A stretch of DNA of 64,000 bases. Source: Diadema setosum (lineage: Eukaryota; Echinodermata; Echinoidea; Diadematoida; Diadematidae). How positions within the stretch are numbered: the stretch's first letter is position 1; every line of letters begins with the position of its first letter. Shown here in pieces: positions 20,508 to 33,100 of the stretch. Position numbers and translations under genes: made by a program. The stretch spans positions 25,514,836-25,578,835 of the forward strand of contig CM067065.1 of assembly GCA_033980235.1 (NCBI GenBank), written 5' to 3'. Below the pieces are notes generated by a model, which made no database searches, was not told the origin of the DNA, and worked only from the letters and a program-made list of their open reading frames with translations.

Positions 20508-21716
20508 ATATAGATTTTCCCGGCCAATTTCGCACTTTTTTCAGTCCATTTGATAAAAGGTTCATTCAATTTAGCGAAAATCCTCGTCACTGCACATTCT
20601 GTCATTCAAAATTGTAACTTGTTCGTTCAATTTAGCATTTCGGTCAATGAAATTCGCACATGTGCCTTTCGAATTCGTAAAACGGGTATTCAAATTGGCA
20701 CGTGCTCTTCAGTCATTCAAATTCGCCAGCACTGGCGGAAAATGGTATTTCAGTCATTCAATTTCGCGTATGGGCAGTAAAATTCCAAACATGTTCATTC
20801 AAATTGGTGTAATGTTATTTCTATTTTGAAAAGGTGAGAACCGTGATTTATATGTATTTAAATGTGAATTTTTGTTTCATCCACACACTGTTAAGTATAT
20901 AGTTAAGGTATCTTTGACCCTAAATAACTCAAGTTTGTTGTTCTGTTTGTTGTTCTTTCATACATGTTATCGGAACTATACATGCCATGCTTGCACCAGT
21001 TATACCATAGATTCACTTCACTTTCTTATGTCCAGTCATGGCAGTACAAGTTAGTACAGGTGTATCTCCCAAGAAGACAGGGAAAGAATCACAGAAGCAT
21101 TTGAAGGTAATAACCTTGACAAATTGATGGCTAGAGCTGAGCCAAGAACTTTTATTTATTCCTAATGATAATTAACGTAATCTAGCACCCACCAAATGAA
21201 AATAATGAAACATGCAGATGAAAGAAATAATCACGATGTAAATTGAAACCTCCTTCTCCCTATTATTGACAAAACAAACTTAAGATTAATGTATCTGTGA
21301 ATGAAATAATGCAATCGAACATTATAAACACATACAAATGTTTTGAAAGTACTGTTGCAAAGGTGATATCAGAATAAAAAGCATAAACGTGTCTGCTAAA
21401 TTGACTGCAGTAAATACGAAATTGGATGCCCAAGAATGAATTCGAATGAACGAGCGCAGCGTATACGTGATCACGTGACTATATCGTGCTAAATTGAACG
21501 ATTTGCGAAATGGTGCTTGTCTTACGAATTTGAACTGAAAAGGTGCTGATTCGAATGATGTAATAGGTAATTTGAATGCTCCAAAATGAATTTGAATGAA
21601 AAGATTATAAAATTGAAATAAAGAACATGCCGTCTAGGCTAAATTGTGCTAAATTGAATGCACCAATTAGGAATGGGACTGAAAAAAAGTGCGAAATTTG
21701 CCGGGAAAACCTATAT
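20508..21716. mobile_element. 1.2 kb TIR element built of repeated ATTCAAATTCGC-like motifs
   Basis: The terminal repeat of about 40 bp starts ATATAGATTTTCCCGGCC at the left; the right end inverted reads ATATAGGTTTTCCCGGC. The left third (to about 20815) carries about ten copies of a degenerate motif, (C)ATTCAA(A)TT(C/T)(G)GC, separated by unrelated 10-30 nt spacers. The right third (from about 21415) carries about ten copies in the opposite orientation (GCGAATTTGAATG type). The middle is unique and has no recognisable protein. A similar motif cluster lies at 59840-60010. Confidence 0.75.
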
Positions 21717-22190
21717 TAAATTTATCTATAAAACATGCACCAAAATCTTTTTGGTAATTAAAGGAGCATTCCAGACGATTTTCATTACTTCACATCATGT
21801 AGGACATAAATCGACAGCTTTTCATAGATTTGTGGAGTCTATTGCGGTTCGTGAGCAGAGAAATCAATATATGAAAAATCTTAAAGAAATTACGCCTACC
21901 AGTGTTGATGACATAGGAACCTCACATATTTAGAAATGTAACAGTGTAATTCCATTACAATATAGCTTGATTGGCAAGCTCACCTGTGTCAAATCTATGG
22001 CTGCCGTTTTCTTTTGTTCTACTTCCTTGAGCCCCAACTCATGCATTCTTATTGTGAGGCTGCCATGTCATCATCCTTGTTCATTGCAATAAACAATACA
22101 TTTTGAAAACATGTCCGTTCTTCACCACACTCACAATAGATTCTGAAACTCTGTACTCAATATCACTAGTTTTTTTTTTTTTTTTTTTTT
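21717..22190. other. No gene seen
   Basis: AT-rich; ends in a T tract at about 22171-22193. The 91-codon frame at 21658-21933 overlaps the motif element's end and is not recognised. Confidence 0.4.
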
Positions 22191-22194
22191 TTTG

Positions 22195-22300
22195 GTTCAA
22201 ATGAAAAAGCGTCGGACTCATCCGGAGGACATGGTCTCTTTTAAGCTGACAAGGGTGTTCCACCCCATGAGTGGAAAAATGAAAATTGAATTGAATTGAA
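22195..22300 (+). mobile_element. LINE 3'-end relic, plus strand
   Basis: It carries the LINE stem-loop (GGACATGGTCTCTTTTAAGC ... GTTCCACCCCATG) followed by a tail of TTGAATTGAATTGAA at about 22282-22297. Confidence 0.6.
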
Positions 22301-23278
22301 CACATGTACATGAACTTAAACTCCTAACAAACGTTTTGAATTCAGTTGAATCAAAAAAGCGATATATACATATATATATGCATATGCATATATACATTCA
22401 TAATATAATACTTATATTTGTCATAGAAGAGTAGGTTAGATGTCAACATTTTATATACCATGTTAAAGGCAATTTAATTGATTTTCAACTTGGTTGGTCC
22501 ATAAAAATGACTATTTTTCATTCATCCGTATGTACTCTTCCATATAACAGTAGAAACAAAAGACAATTAAAGAAAAAGAGGACACACAAATTAATATGGA
22601 AATGTACCTATTGATCTCTCTATTTTTGTAGCCTTCAAAAATAAAAATACAAAAAAAAACATTAATGGAGATAATCAAGAATCATCTGCCAAATCGAAAT
22701 TCAAATGACATTAGAAAAGAGGTAATAATATGGGAAAAAAAATGATAGAAACTGAAATGCTGCCTCAAGTAGCACATTGAGAATGATAATGGGTTCTTGA
22801 CTCCGTCTCATGAATTCTTAAATCACGTAATTGGAAGAAAAAATGTAAATATTATTACTATTGCATTTTACCCACTTTTACATTAAGTTTGAGCTTGCAT
22901 AAAATTCTTATTTTCATTCTTTAGCTTTCTACTTCGTTCTTATTTTGAGGATATAAAGAGATACAAGGTAAGTAAAACATTTGTTTGTTTGTTTTTTCGG
23001 CTGTTCTTTCATGTCCTTCCTTGTGTTGAATTTGTCTTTTGCTACCATTGCTTTCTTGAAGGACATTTCCAAGATGAATAACTATATGTGATATTTTGCA
23101 TTGTTTATGTTTAGCCTTGAAGACATAGACTAATGTGTTCTTTGCGTAGAATTTCTTGTTGTGTTAACGTACCAGATCAACAGCCAATTGAACAATTAAT
23201 ATGGCATATGACAGAAAGATTGTTTTAATCTAGGAAAAATATGCACTAAAAGAAGTGTTTACTTGGTTGGATATATAT
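22301..23278. other. No gene seen
   Basis: AT-rich sequence without recognisable coding frames or repeats apart from a short (TA)n stretch at 22365-22395. Confidence 0.4.
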
Positions 23279-23387
23279 GAAGAGTTTGTTTGCAAAAACC
23301 GATAAGGCCATATTTGTCAAATGGAGATATTTGCGATTAAAGGTCAAGAAAAATAAGGAGAATAATAAGAAATTTTTTGCATCTTTT
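23279..23387 (+). mobile_element. TA-associated MITE, copy D (left part only)
   Basis: It starts GAAGAGTTTGTTTGCAAAAA and breaks off after about 109 bp where the AATTG tail of the LINE begins, so the LINE's 3' end is joined directly to it. ATATATAT precedes it. Confidence 0.8.
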
Positions 23388-23804
23388 CAATTCAATTCAA
23401 TTAAAGTTTATTTCATTTTTCAACAGAACATATTATGTTTCACTTCATCTAATAACAGAGAATAACTTAAGTAGAACATAGTGAAATGGAACGACAATAA
23501 CAATTGAGGACCTACAGTAATCATACATTGTATAGTAAAAAAAGAAACAGAAGTGATCAAAGTGAGGTACATGTATACCGATGCTTTAAGTGCGAAAAAT
23601 GGAGGGACCCACTAAAAAGACAGAGCTTGTAGTATGTGGGCCCCTCTGGAGAAGAACATCGATGAAAAGATAAATTGAATCATCGTAGATACAAAAAAAT
23701 AACAAAGTGGAAGAAGTCTGGAAGCCCACTGAAAATTAGATTAACAAATAAATACATTTTCATAGACGCGAACAAACATGAAACAGGACTAGACAACAAG
23801 ACAA

Positions 23805-24336
23805 CACTGTAAAAACATGGGTGTTAGATTTAACACCACGGGCGTTAAATCTAACACCGATCAAACTTCAATAAAGGACCACTCCCACAGGTGTTAAAAA
23901 TGCCCTGTGATGGTGTTGAAAAGTGTTCACCTGACACTTCGTGGTGTTAATTTGACACTGTACCAGGTGTTATTTTGACACTGTACTGGTGTTAATTAAA
24001 AAAATGACACCACATGGTGTTGATTTGATACTTGTTTGTGTTAATATCAATGGTTTAACACCCGTCCAGCTTCAATAAGGGACCACACCAGCTGGTGTTA
24101 CTTTGATGTAAAATTATTTTCACATTTTTCCAAAAATCTAGTATTTTAATGTAAAATTCTTGATCGTCTTGTTTAAATTAAAAATCAACAAGAAGTGCAG
24201 TTACTAAGAAACTCTTCAAAAAACAGTTTAAAATTAGGAAATGACACCCGGGGGTGTTAATTTAACACCATAAATGAGCACCGAAAATTTAACATCAGCT
24301 CGGTGTTCACTATTTAACACCAGACTTTTTGCAGTG
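23805..24336. mobile_element. 532 bp TIR element rich in GGTGTTAA / TTAACACC motifs
   Basis: The ends are CACTGTAAAAA and TTTTTGCAGTG. The interior repeats GGTGTTAAATTTAACACC-like half-sites about a dozen times (for example near 23820, 23845, 23890, 23942, 23968, 23990, 24018, 24253, 24260, 24300). Two copies of CTTCAATAA(A)GGGACCAC lie at 23867 and 24070. It is nested in the LINE 3' region. No coding frame. Confidence 0.75.
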
Positions 24337-25027
24337 AACTACTGAAAAAAAGGTTGTACAGGACAAGACGGGGTGGACGAGACTGGCGAACTGAAGACAA
24401 AATAGCAGACAAGAACGCAAAACAGAAACAGAAACAGTACAGGACAACAGAAACAACATAAACATAAACATAAACATAAACAGCGATCTTCGGCAGAAGC
24501 ATGCCAAGAGAAACAGAAGATAGTTGTGGGGAAAAGTAATATTTTGACGCCTGAAAGAAAGACAAGAAAATAGAAAATAGAGGGACATGTGAACAGGAGT
24601 AATATACGGAAAGTCAACTTCTAGACGCTATGGGCAAAATGACAAAGATGACAACATTGTAAACATCCAGGGGAAAAAAAATACCATTAATTCTTCAAAG
24701 AGGGGACAAAGTGAGCAAGTCAGTATGTAAGAAAAAAGGCCAAAAGGTTAATTCAGTATTGTAGAGTCATACGATTGTAATAAAAAAGACTTCAGTCTCC
24801 TCTTGAAAGAATATATGGATGGAGCGTTTTTTATGTGATGATTCAAAGAATTCCAATAATTTGGGCCTACATAAATGAGTGTGTTTTTGGCAAAAATCGT
24901 TCTCAAAAGAGGTAAATGAAATTCACTGGAACGCCTAGTGGGATATTCACGAAATGATTGATTTCTAGGAATATAGAATCAAAAATAGACGGAAGCAAGT
25001 TATTGCAATACTTGTACATAAATTGCC

Positions 25028-26523
25028 CTACATTAAACAAAAACAAAATCTGTCATTTTTAAGAGCTTTCTCTAATAAATTATGATGCGTGTTGCCCCAA
25101 ACTAATACTCCATAATTAAGATGAGGCAATATTAACGACGAATATAACATAAGTAATGATTTTTGTTGAATATGAAATTTCAATCTATTTATAATGCCTA
25201 TATTACGTGAAATTACATTGCAAACATTATCAACATGTGATTTCCAGGAAAGTTTGTCATCCACAATTACACCCAAAAATTTGATATGTGAGACTCTTTG
25301 TAGATGAGAGTCATCTAATACTATATTTGTACTTAAACCAACAACAGTATTACTAAAAAGCATATATTTCGTTTTGTGAGCATTGAGTGATAGCATATTG
25401 GCCCTGACCCAGTTTGTCACTTTTTTCAATTCAATGTTAATTTTATGGACAAGAAAATCAATATCATTATGGGCAAAAAATAAATTTGTGTCATCTGCAA
25501 AATGAATAAAAGAGAGGTCGTCGGATACGCGACAAAAATCATTAATATAAGTAATGAACAATAACGGCCCTAAAAGACTTCCCTGTGGGACGCCGCATTT
25601 GACATCTCTGACAACTTACTGAATCATTGTTTTTTATTATAACAAATTGTTTTCTATCAAGTAAATAACTCTTGAACCACTCCAAGGCCTTCCCACGTAT
25701 TCCATAATGCGATAACTTATGAAGTAAAATATCATGATTGATAGTGTCGAAGGCCTTGGAGAAGTCCAAGAAAATACTTACTAAATGAGAATGGTTATCA
25801 AGTGCATGAACAACTCTATCAACAAAATGCAAAAGAGCATGCGTAGTTCTATGTTTCTCACGAAAACCAAACTGACAATTCGTAAAAACTTCATGTACCT
25901 TCAAAAAATTGTTCATTCTCTTGTAAATGAGTTTTTTCTAAGACCTTAGATAACGACGCTAATAATGAAATTGGGCGATAATTGCTGACTTCAAAGCTAT
26001 ATTCAAACCTGTCTTAAATACTGGGATTACTTTAGCTAATTTCATTTTGTCGGGAAACACACCGTTAAAAATTGACAAATTAAATATATGAGCTAGTGGA
26101 TCAGCAACCGAGGAAATAACACCCTTAAGTACAAAATTATCTATCTCATCATAACCAGAACTTCGTTTATTTTCAAAAGAGGAAACTATATCAATAATTT
26201 CAAATCTGTTAGTTGGCATAAAGAATATGGAATCAGAGTTACGCTGACCTAAGAAAGAATTCAGTAAAATGAGTCTCTGTTGCAGGAATGTTTTAAGCAT
26301 AATTTTCGCCTATTTTTGAAAAATAAGAATTAAAAATATTTGCAATATGAAGGGGATCATTAATCAATTCATCATTCAGTTTAATTTTATCAATGTCAGA
26401 GTTTTTACTCGGAACATTCATGGCCTGTTTTAGAACTTGCCAAGTGTTTTTCATATCAAACTTATATCTCGATAATTGCTTAGAATAATATCTTTTCTTT
26501 TTAGAACGTAATATCATTATCAA
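25028..26523 (-). pseudogene. LINE reverse transcriptase, frameshifted
   Basis: It is read in at least four successive frames. Pieces in order are the linker (DPLHIANIFNSYFSKIGENY), RT fingers (FENKRSSGYDEIDNFVLKG, PDKMKLAKVIPVFKTG), FREKHRTTHALLHFVDRVVH, LDFSKAFDTINHDILLHKLS, the catalytic FADDT near 25490, and the thumb region (KFLGVIVDDKLSWKSHVDNV, LPHLNYGVLVWGNTHHN). Frameshifts fall near 26000 (after PVFKTG) and near 25590, where the VPQGSLLGPLLF motif switches frame. All expected RT motifs are present, so the decay is moderate. It was the polymerase of the LINE at 23388-28170. Confidence 0.8.
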
Positions 26524-26560
26524 AGTATTTTTGTATGATGTATATCTATTCTTCGATCGC

Positions 26561-27812
26561 TCAGTTTTTTTTTTCCAATTTGTACTTATAATATAGACGA
26601 TTTGTCCTATTAATCGAACGAAGAATTGATCTTGATATCCAAGGTAACCTGGGTGTTTTTTTATACTCTGTTCTATCTCTTTGTTTTGGAATTACATCAT
26701 CTAAATGATGATTGAAAATTTCCATAAAATTATGAAAAGAAATATTAACGTCATCGCTGCCAAATACTCCTGACCAGTCAGCATTCTCGAGAGCCACATC
26801 AAAACTAGCTAACTTTTCAGGTGAAACTCTGCGTCTAAACAAAAAAGATGAAATAGGTTTAGTATTAGCTGGTGTTTTAGGTGTAAAACAAGTCATTATT
26901 GGAAAATGATCAGTCATATCTGAAAGAATTATAAAAGAATCGGGGAGGGGTAAACTATTACAAAACAAGTTGTCAGTGAGGGTGGCAGAGCGATCTGTAA
27001 CACGTGTGGGTTTAGAAATAAGCGGAAGAAAGGAGGAGGACAGAAGTGTGTGAAGAAAATCACTAGAGATATTATCATGCTCAGACTTCAGCAAATCAAT
27101 ATTAAAATCGCCGAGCAAGAAGCAATCCTTATTTCGGAAAACGTGTGAATTAGCCAGATCTGAAAAATAACTTAAAAAATCATTAGAGTTTGAATTAGAG
27201 GTCTGTATATAATGCCTACCATAAGATTTCTACATCCTGGGATAAGAATTTCTATAAAAAAAAAGATTCAACAATATTGTCCATTCTAGAGATATCTTCA
27301 TGAATAATAGTATCATAGGAACGTGATACGTACAATGCAACGCCCCCTCCATTCTTATCGGGCCTATTGTTAACAAATAAATTATAACCCTCGATTGCGA
27401 AATAATTTTCTGCATTGGAAGCTATCCATGTCTCACTTAATCCGATAACAGAAAGCGACTGACTTGCATCAGATTCTAATAAAAATTTTAAATCATCAAA
27501 ATGTTTATTCATACTCCTTATATTTAAATGCAACAAAGAGAACGTATCCTCAGAAAAATTATGAATCATATTTTTGTATTGATTCACTGTAATATAATTG
27601 CACAACATATTTTGAGTGAAATAATTACTAAAATCATGAGGTAATTCATTTGCAGCTGTTTTCAGGCTATCGGTAACAAAATCATCGTAAGGGGTGGTTC
27701 GTATACTGGTTGACCCACTAACTGGGTCAAAGTCTAAGCCTGTGTCCCTAAACAATTCAAAAAATCATCGTTCGATAAGGAATGAAACGGAGCATTCAGA
27801 AAATTAGCCATT
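26561..27812 (-). pseudogene. LINE AP-endonuclease domain, frameshifted
   Basis: The start is at about 27812 (MANFLNAPFHSLSNDDF). A frameshift near 27755 leads into FRDTGLDFDPVSG and SLLHLNIRSMNKHFDDLKFL. Endonuclease motifs follow: SVIGLSETW, GGGVALYVSRSYD, then after a break near 27250 and about 130 bp of disrupted sequence, LGDFNIDLL, ITKPTR-like LISKPTRVTDRSATL and LSDMTDHFPI. This domain would nick target DNA for reverse transcription. The reading frame is broken at least twice. Confidence 0.8.
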
Positions 27813-28170
27813 ATTACAAATACAAGACGGATTTTTAAAAGTCTGCGTCATCAACAAAACTAGGATGTCGTGAATGGGTGGACAATACAAGAAAATACCC
27901 AGTCGCCGGAATGTGGCAAGACGCTGGAGTAATTTACGAACATGGGTGACGTCAAAATCATGAAAAGCAGAAGATCGCTGAGGAGACATAGAACTTGAAA
28001 CAAGAAAGGGCAGAATAAGGTAAGTAAGAACAGCGAGAAGCATCGACAGAAGAAGACATAGAACACACACAACACAATAACAAGAATAGATCCAGTGTCT
28101 CTGTGGGCTTCCGAGAAGACATTGTCATACATGCATTAGAAAGGATAAGGAAGATTGCGAGAGGCAAGCC

Positions 28171-29965
28171 GATATGTTAGAGCGAAGAAGGTGGGATAAT
28201 ATAACCATATTGAAGTGTGTTTGGGGGAGGGCTCCCGCCAGATACGGAAAATACAATGGGGAAAAAATATACACTAGATGGAATAACATTATAATGAATA
28301 ATAATCTTTCAATGATAACACGACAATTTTTACAGCAAGAGAGAATGTGTAAGGGGATCTAAATACATCCATCTTCACTTTTGGATAAAACGATTTATTT
28401 ATAATGAAAAAAAAAAACAAATAATGATAATTACATTCATACATAACATCCAAAAAACAAATAAGTTTAAGATTCAGGATTAAGGTATTGGACATGGTGA
28501 TCCAGAACTGTACAATAATGGAATGTAATCGATTGGGCGAAAACGTAATACAATAATGGCCGTCAGACAGAAAGGTAATCAGAGATATTATGTACTGGAC
28601 GGTATGCTGAGGATGCAAAGAGTATGCCAGTATATCATGTGTGCAGGAAATCAGAGGAAAAGCCAGTGCAAGCAAGAGAGGGCAGCATAGCGCTGGAAGC
28701 TAGCGTCCCCACCCTGTGACATCAACATTGTTGAGACTAAGTGTAAGCCAACAAAAATAAAAGGGGAGAAGAACTATACAGTGTACATAAAATGCATTTT
28801 GAAATAGGCAGTATGTATGAACATGGGATGTAATATCCGCACAAAAAACACAGGTATTAAAAAGGGTAGTGCAAAATTATACCTTATGACTTTAGTTTAT
28901 AGGAACAAAATGTGAATAAGACTGTAGGCAAAGGAAATAATAATTCCCGCAGGACCCCCAGAAACCTCACACTGTCTCAGCGAGGCACCCGGAATCTGCC
29001 ACCTGGTGGCTATGAGTATAAAGAGCAATATGAATATAGGCTTTTGAATACAAGTGGGACAATTGTGCACTTGACTGCAAGACGGATCTGTGGTAGCAAG
29101 AAGAGAGAGAAGAAGAAAAGAAGAGGAGGAGAAGGAAAAAAGAAAAAAGAAAATTAACATAGGCAACACGGTCAGACCATACACAATAGATGTTCGCGTT
29201 ACATTTTCTACAAGGCACGTCACCTATGTGTTGAATACATGAAACATCAGGAGTAATTTTGAGGCCCAGAGCGTATTATAATATTTCAAAAACGTTTTTA
29301 AGACTTCCATTACTACCAGACCAGTGTTGGATAGCTTATGATATGTACTTTACATAAATTACTTTAGTTCAAGGGATCCAGGGAATGTTTTCACGAGAAA
29401 TGAATAGAAGGGATTGACACATAATAACAATTACAGGCGTCATAGCAAAGAGTAATGCCATGAGATAAAAGCGTACTTTCACTTCACTTGTAAATGCAAG
29501 GTGGAAAGGGTAATGACATGAGATAAAAACGTAGGAGCTCCGGTGTTACGACACACAGTAGCCATGATTTAAGTTGGATGTACCATAGAGTGCATCCACT
29601 GCAAGGAGTGCATTTTTAACAAAAGAATGGGGGTTATGTAAACTGCAAACCTCTTACATCTGTTCTGATCCTCTGAAGGGGTATGAAGTTGCTTTAATTG
29701 AAAGCACAATACTAAGAAATAATTCCAAATCGCTCATTTAGAGCGATCGCTCATTTTGTTCCCTGGCATTTGAGTTCGTAGGTTATATGTTTTTTTTTTT
29801 TTTTAATATCTGACATGGCTTGTAGAATTAGATGGTATTCCGCATGGTATTGCACCCCTGACGACAAGTAGAGGTTGTACTTCGATGTGTGTAAATGACG
29901 GAGCAAGTATGCGACGGGAGCCCACCCAGAGACACGTCCGAACTCTACGACTTGCGCATTCTACT
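28171..29965. other. No gene seen
   Basis: AT-rich, with a purine-rich tract near 29095-29155 and a T run near 29790-29805. Frames at 28289-28675 (minus) and 28897-29223 (minus) have no recognisable domain. Confidence 0.4.
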
Positions 29966-30097
29966 CATAACTTCAAAAATGTACCTTTATATGTGGTGAC
30001 CAATATATCATTTGAAAGGTATTATTTTGTACTTTTTGATAGAGACCCTACTTCAAAATCTTCAAAAATGGCCTTATCGGTTTTTGCAAACAAACTC

Positions 30098-30100
<3 letters not shown>
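29966..30100 (+). mobile_element. TA-associated MITE, copy E (right half)
   Basis: It begins CATAACTTCAAAAATGTACC and ends TTTTTGCAAACAAACTCTTC at 30100, followed by about 48 bp of (TA)n and ATGCATATATATACTTTAAT. The same 3' flank follows copy F at 37680, but copy F is in the opposite orientation. Confidence 0.8.
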
Positions 30101-30153
<53 letters not shown>

Positions 30154-30192
30154 GCATATATATACTTTAATCTCATATTAGTTCATATCTAT

Positions 30193-33100
30193 ATGGGTGA
30201 AAACGTTGAACGATGTACAATTGGCCAATTTCGGGCTTTTCGATATTCAAATCCTTGTAAAATTGTCACCTGGGGGTGTTTTTCATTATTTTAGGTATCA
30301 TTTGGTAGGGGAGGGTTGTACCGTTCAGAAAATATATACTTTGTAGTATTCTTACTGCATTTTCTTTAAAAAATAATGCCTTGAAGCTGAAAAATTGACA
30401 AAAATGCATAATTTGGGAAAAAATCCCAGAATCACACGTCTTAATTTTTGTTCTAATGCAATTCTACAGCTTTGTTTTTCCTTGTGAGTAAGCCCACACA
30501 TTTCAACTATTTAATCAAGTACTTCTGCCATGAACGTGTGTATTATTTATCTTATCAGGAAACGTTGAATTCACTTATGTCTGAAAAAGAACGTCTCTGA
30601 ATGAATTATCTTTTCCTTGACGCCAAAAATTCAGGATGACTATGAAAACATGTAAGGCCATATTTATTTAGCGTCTTATCCATACAACCATTCCATCAAA
30701 ATTTGTGAGTGAGCTGTGTGAAATAATCGTGTGGTGGCTCATAAAAGAAAATTATACTAAATAACCATCAGAGATGTTCAGGAGTTTAATGGTGTCATTA
30801 ATGAAAGTGGATTATGCTTGAGATAAAAAGTGGTTATCAGTATATGTCAATGTGAGCCAGGCGACTATGATGATTGGCAACTTTAGTAGCATACTGTCCA
30901 CAAAAATGAGTTCTGGTTAAAAACCCGAATTGGCGAATGTCTCTGATCAAAACGAATGTCCCTGATTGAAAGTCTCTGAAGGGATATTCCCTCATCTGAC
31001 ACTTTCGCACTGCATGATACTTTATTTGCGTGCTTATTTTACGCACTGACAAGCCATCCTGGAATCGAGTCAGCACAGTTCAACGACAAATATGCCCACA
31101 AATCTTGAAAATGTGAGTAATAACAAAAACTTTCCTGGTGTTTGTGCCGATTTATTAGAATTATTATTCCGTAGATTTGCCAATCAGTATCATTTGTGAA
31201 ATTCTGTATTTTAATCTTTGGATTAGAGGTAAATTAAAAAAGGATAGACAGTAAATATGTAAGAATCTGCACGAAAATCAAAGACCGCACGTCTCTGAGC
31301 AAAATGAAAAACGTCTCTGAAAATTACTGTTTCATGAAATAAAGACATCCACTATACAAATTATGAGAACATGAAAGTAAATTTATGTCTGGATGGGCTC
31401 AGTTAGTATAATAGGAACAAGTAGAACCAAGTTAACACGGGCGTGTTGTAATATTAAGCAAAATGAAGCTTCCTGAAAGATGTTGAAAATATGTAAAAGA
31501 GTTTCAAATTTAAGATTTTCTGTTGATTGAGCAAGTGCAAACACATTGCCAGGACAGAAAGTATGTTTTATGACTAGTAATAGGTCAATAGTCTATGATT
31601 ATTATGTAGTAGTCACTTTAGTTTACGTATTTTTTGTGAGAGAGGCAGAAATGTAAGAAAAACAGATTTAGGTCAGAGACGTTCTCTGAACAAATAGGAT
31701 CTGCTCTCAAACCAATATCAATGACCCACCATGGCGAATTGGTGCCTATGTTTGTAGCACATTGGTTCCTCAATGCAAATATAATGCCAATATCTTGTAA
31801 AAATCAAACCCATTAAATACTGATAAGCAAAGATGTTTACGTCAGGGACGTTACATTGAACGTTTTACACATTTTCAACTACTACAATAAGGAGTAGATC
31901 TTTCATTATTCCACAGTATATGGCCCTCGTATACATACATCGTTCTAGGTAATTTACGCAATCTAAAAACAATGTTGATTTCACAATTTTGATCAGAGAC
32001 GTTTATTTTTGCGTACATTGTTCTTCCACTGCATGATAAATTTATTTTGATATCATTTTAACTCTATTTTTTTTTCTTAGAGCAAGATGGGAAGACCGGA
32101 TGGATTTTAAATGCTCCGAATATTAGAATTTCATCCAGCTCAGGATCTTTAGGCTCAGTCATGTTCAGGGAGCCTACAAGTTCCAGACAACAGCCGTGGT
32201 ACTGGCAAGACCGGACGGACATCTTGGAGGTGCCATCTGTTTACAAAATAATGACTATCCCAACCCCTGTTTCAGGTAGCAAGCGACGCAGTCGGTACCA
32301 TGGACTGATTGAGGACATGGAGTACCAAGCGGAGGGGAAATACAATTAAATGTTATAATGCGGACTCTGTTTTTAATGCACATCACTACGTTTGCATTTG
32401 AGCCTGTAAAATCTGAGGCTAACACGCTAAAAAATAAATGTTCAAATTTGCACCTAATTTGTAACAATAGCAGCACACCTGCGGTGCATACTTGCACCCT
32501 TAATTGTGCTTAATTGCACCCTTAATTAACCGCCTTTTTGAAGTTTTGCTAATTTCTGCAAACAAGTTCTCGTCCAGTTGATAAGAATATGCAAATGAGT
32601 GAGCTGACCATGTCATAACCCCACAATTTTCCATTGATCGTGTACAAAAAATAACGAAAATTCCATTTTCTGTCTTTAAAATCTGAAACATGATGCTATT
32701 CCTGGTTGATTACCTTCAGAATAGTAATCAGTTAGATATACCCGGATTAAAGCCTCGGGCATAATTATGTTTGAATGAAAAACTGAAAATTTCAAAAGTT
32801 TATGTGCAAATATTATGGCAAGTTGTGAGGGAATGACAAGCTCAATTTGCCATTTAGCATATTCATAATGACCGTTCAAAAACTGTTTCCTGAAAAATTA
32901 GCGAAACTTCAAAACGTCATAACTTCATTATTTTTTTCTTGAGCCCGTAAGATTTTATTCTTTCTTATCAGCGGCTAGCTCATATTTGGGCTGAATTTCC
33001 CTTTGTAATGACTCCTTTTCTCTTAGAAGTAAGGTGAGATGTTCTAGTGGTATTATTTTTGAGGTTTGTAAGCCAAATACATGAGAAAAGGTAAAAAAAT

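Larger units (their letters stand above)
23388..28170 (-). mobile_element. CR1-like LINE, nearly full length but decayed
   Basis: On the minus strand, in order from about 28170: 5' region, endonuclease, reverse transcriptase (ending near 25028), a 3' untranslated region of about 1.1 kb with a stem-loop at about 23605-23645, and a (AATTG)n tail at 23388-23401. A motif-rich DNA element (23805-24336) is nested in the 3' untranslated part. The RT text (LDFSKAFDTINHDILLHKLS, FADDTNLFF) places it in the CR1/Jockey assemblage; the exact clade is not decided. The 5' limit is an estimate. Confidence 0.8.

Noticed and set aside
20508..21716. CRISPR-like repeat-spacer array
   Set aside because: Repeats are degenerate, spacing is irregular, orientation flips between halves, and the DNA is plainly eukaryotic with terminal inverted repeats.
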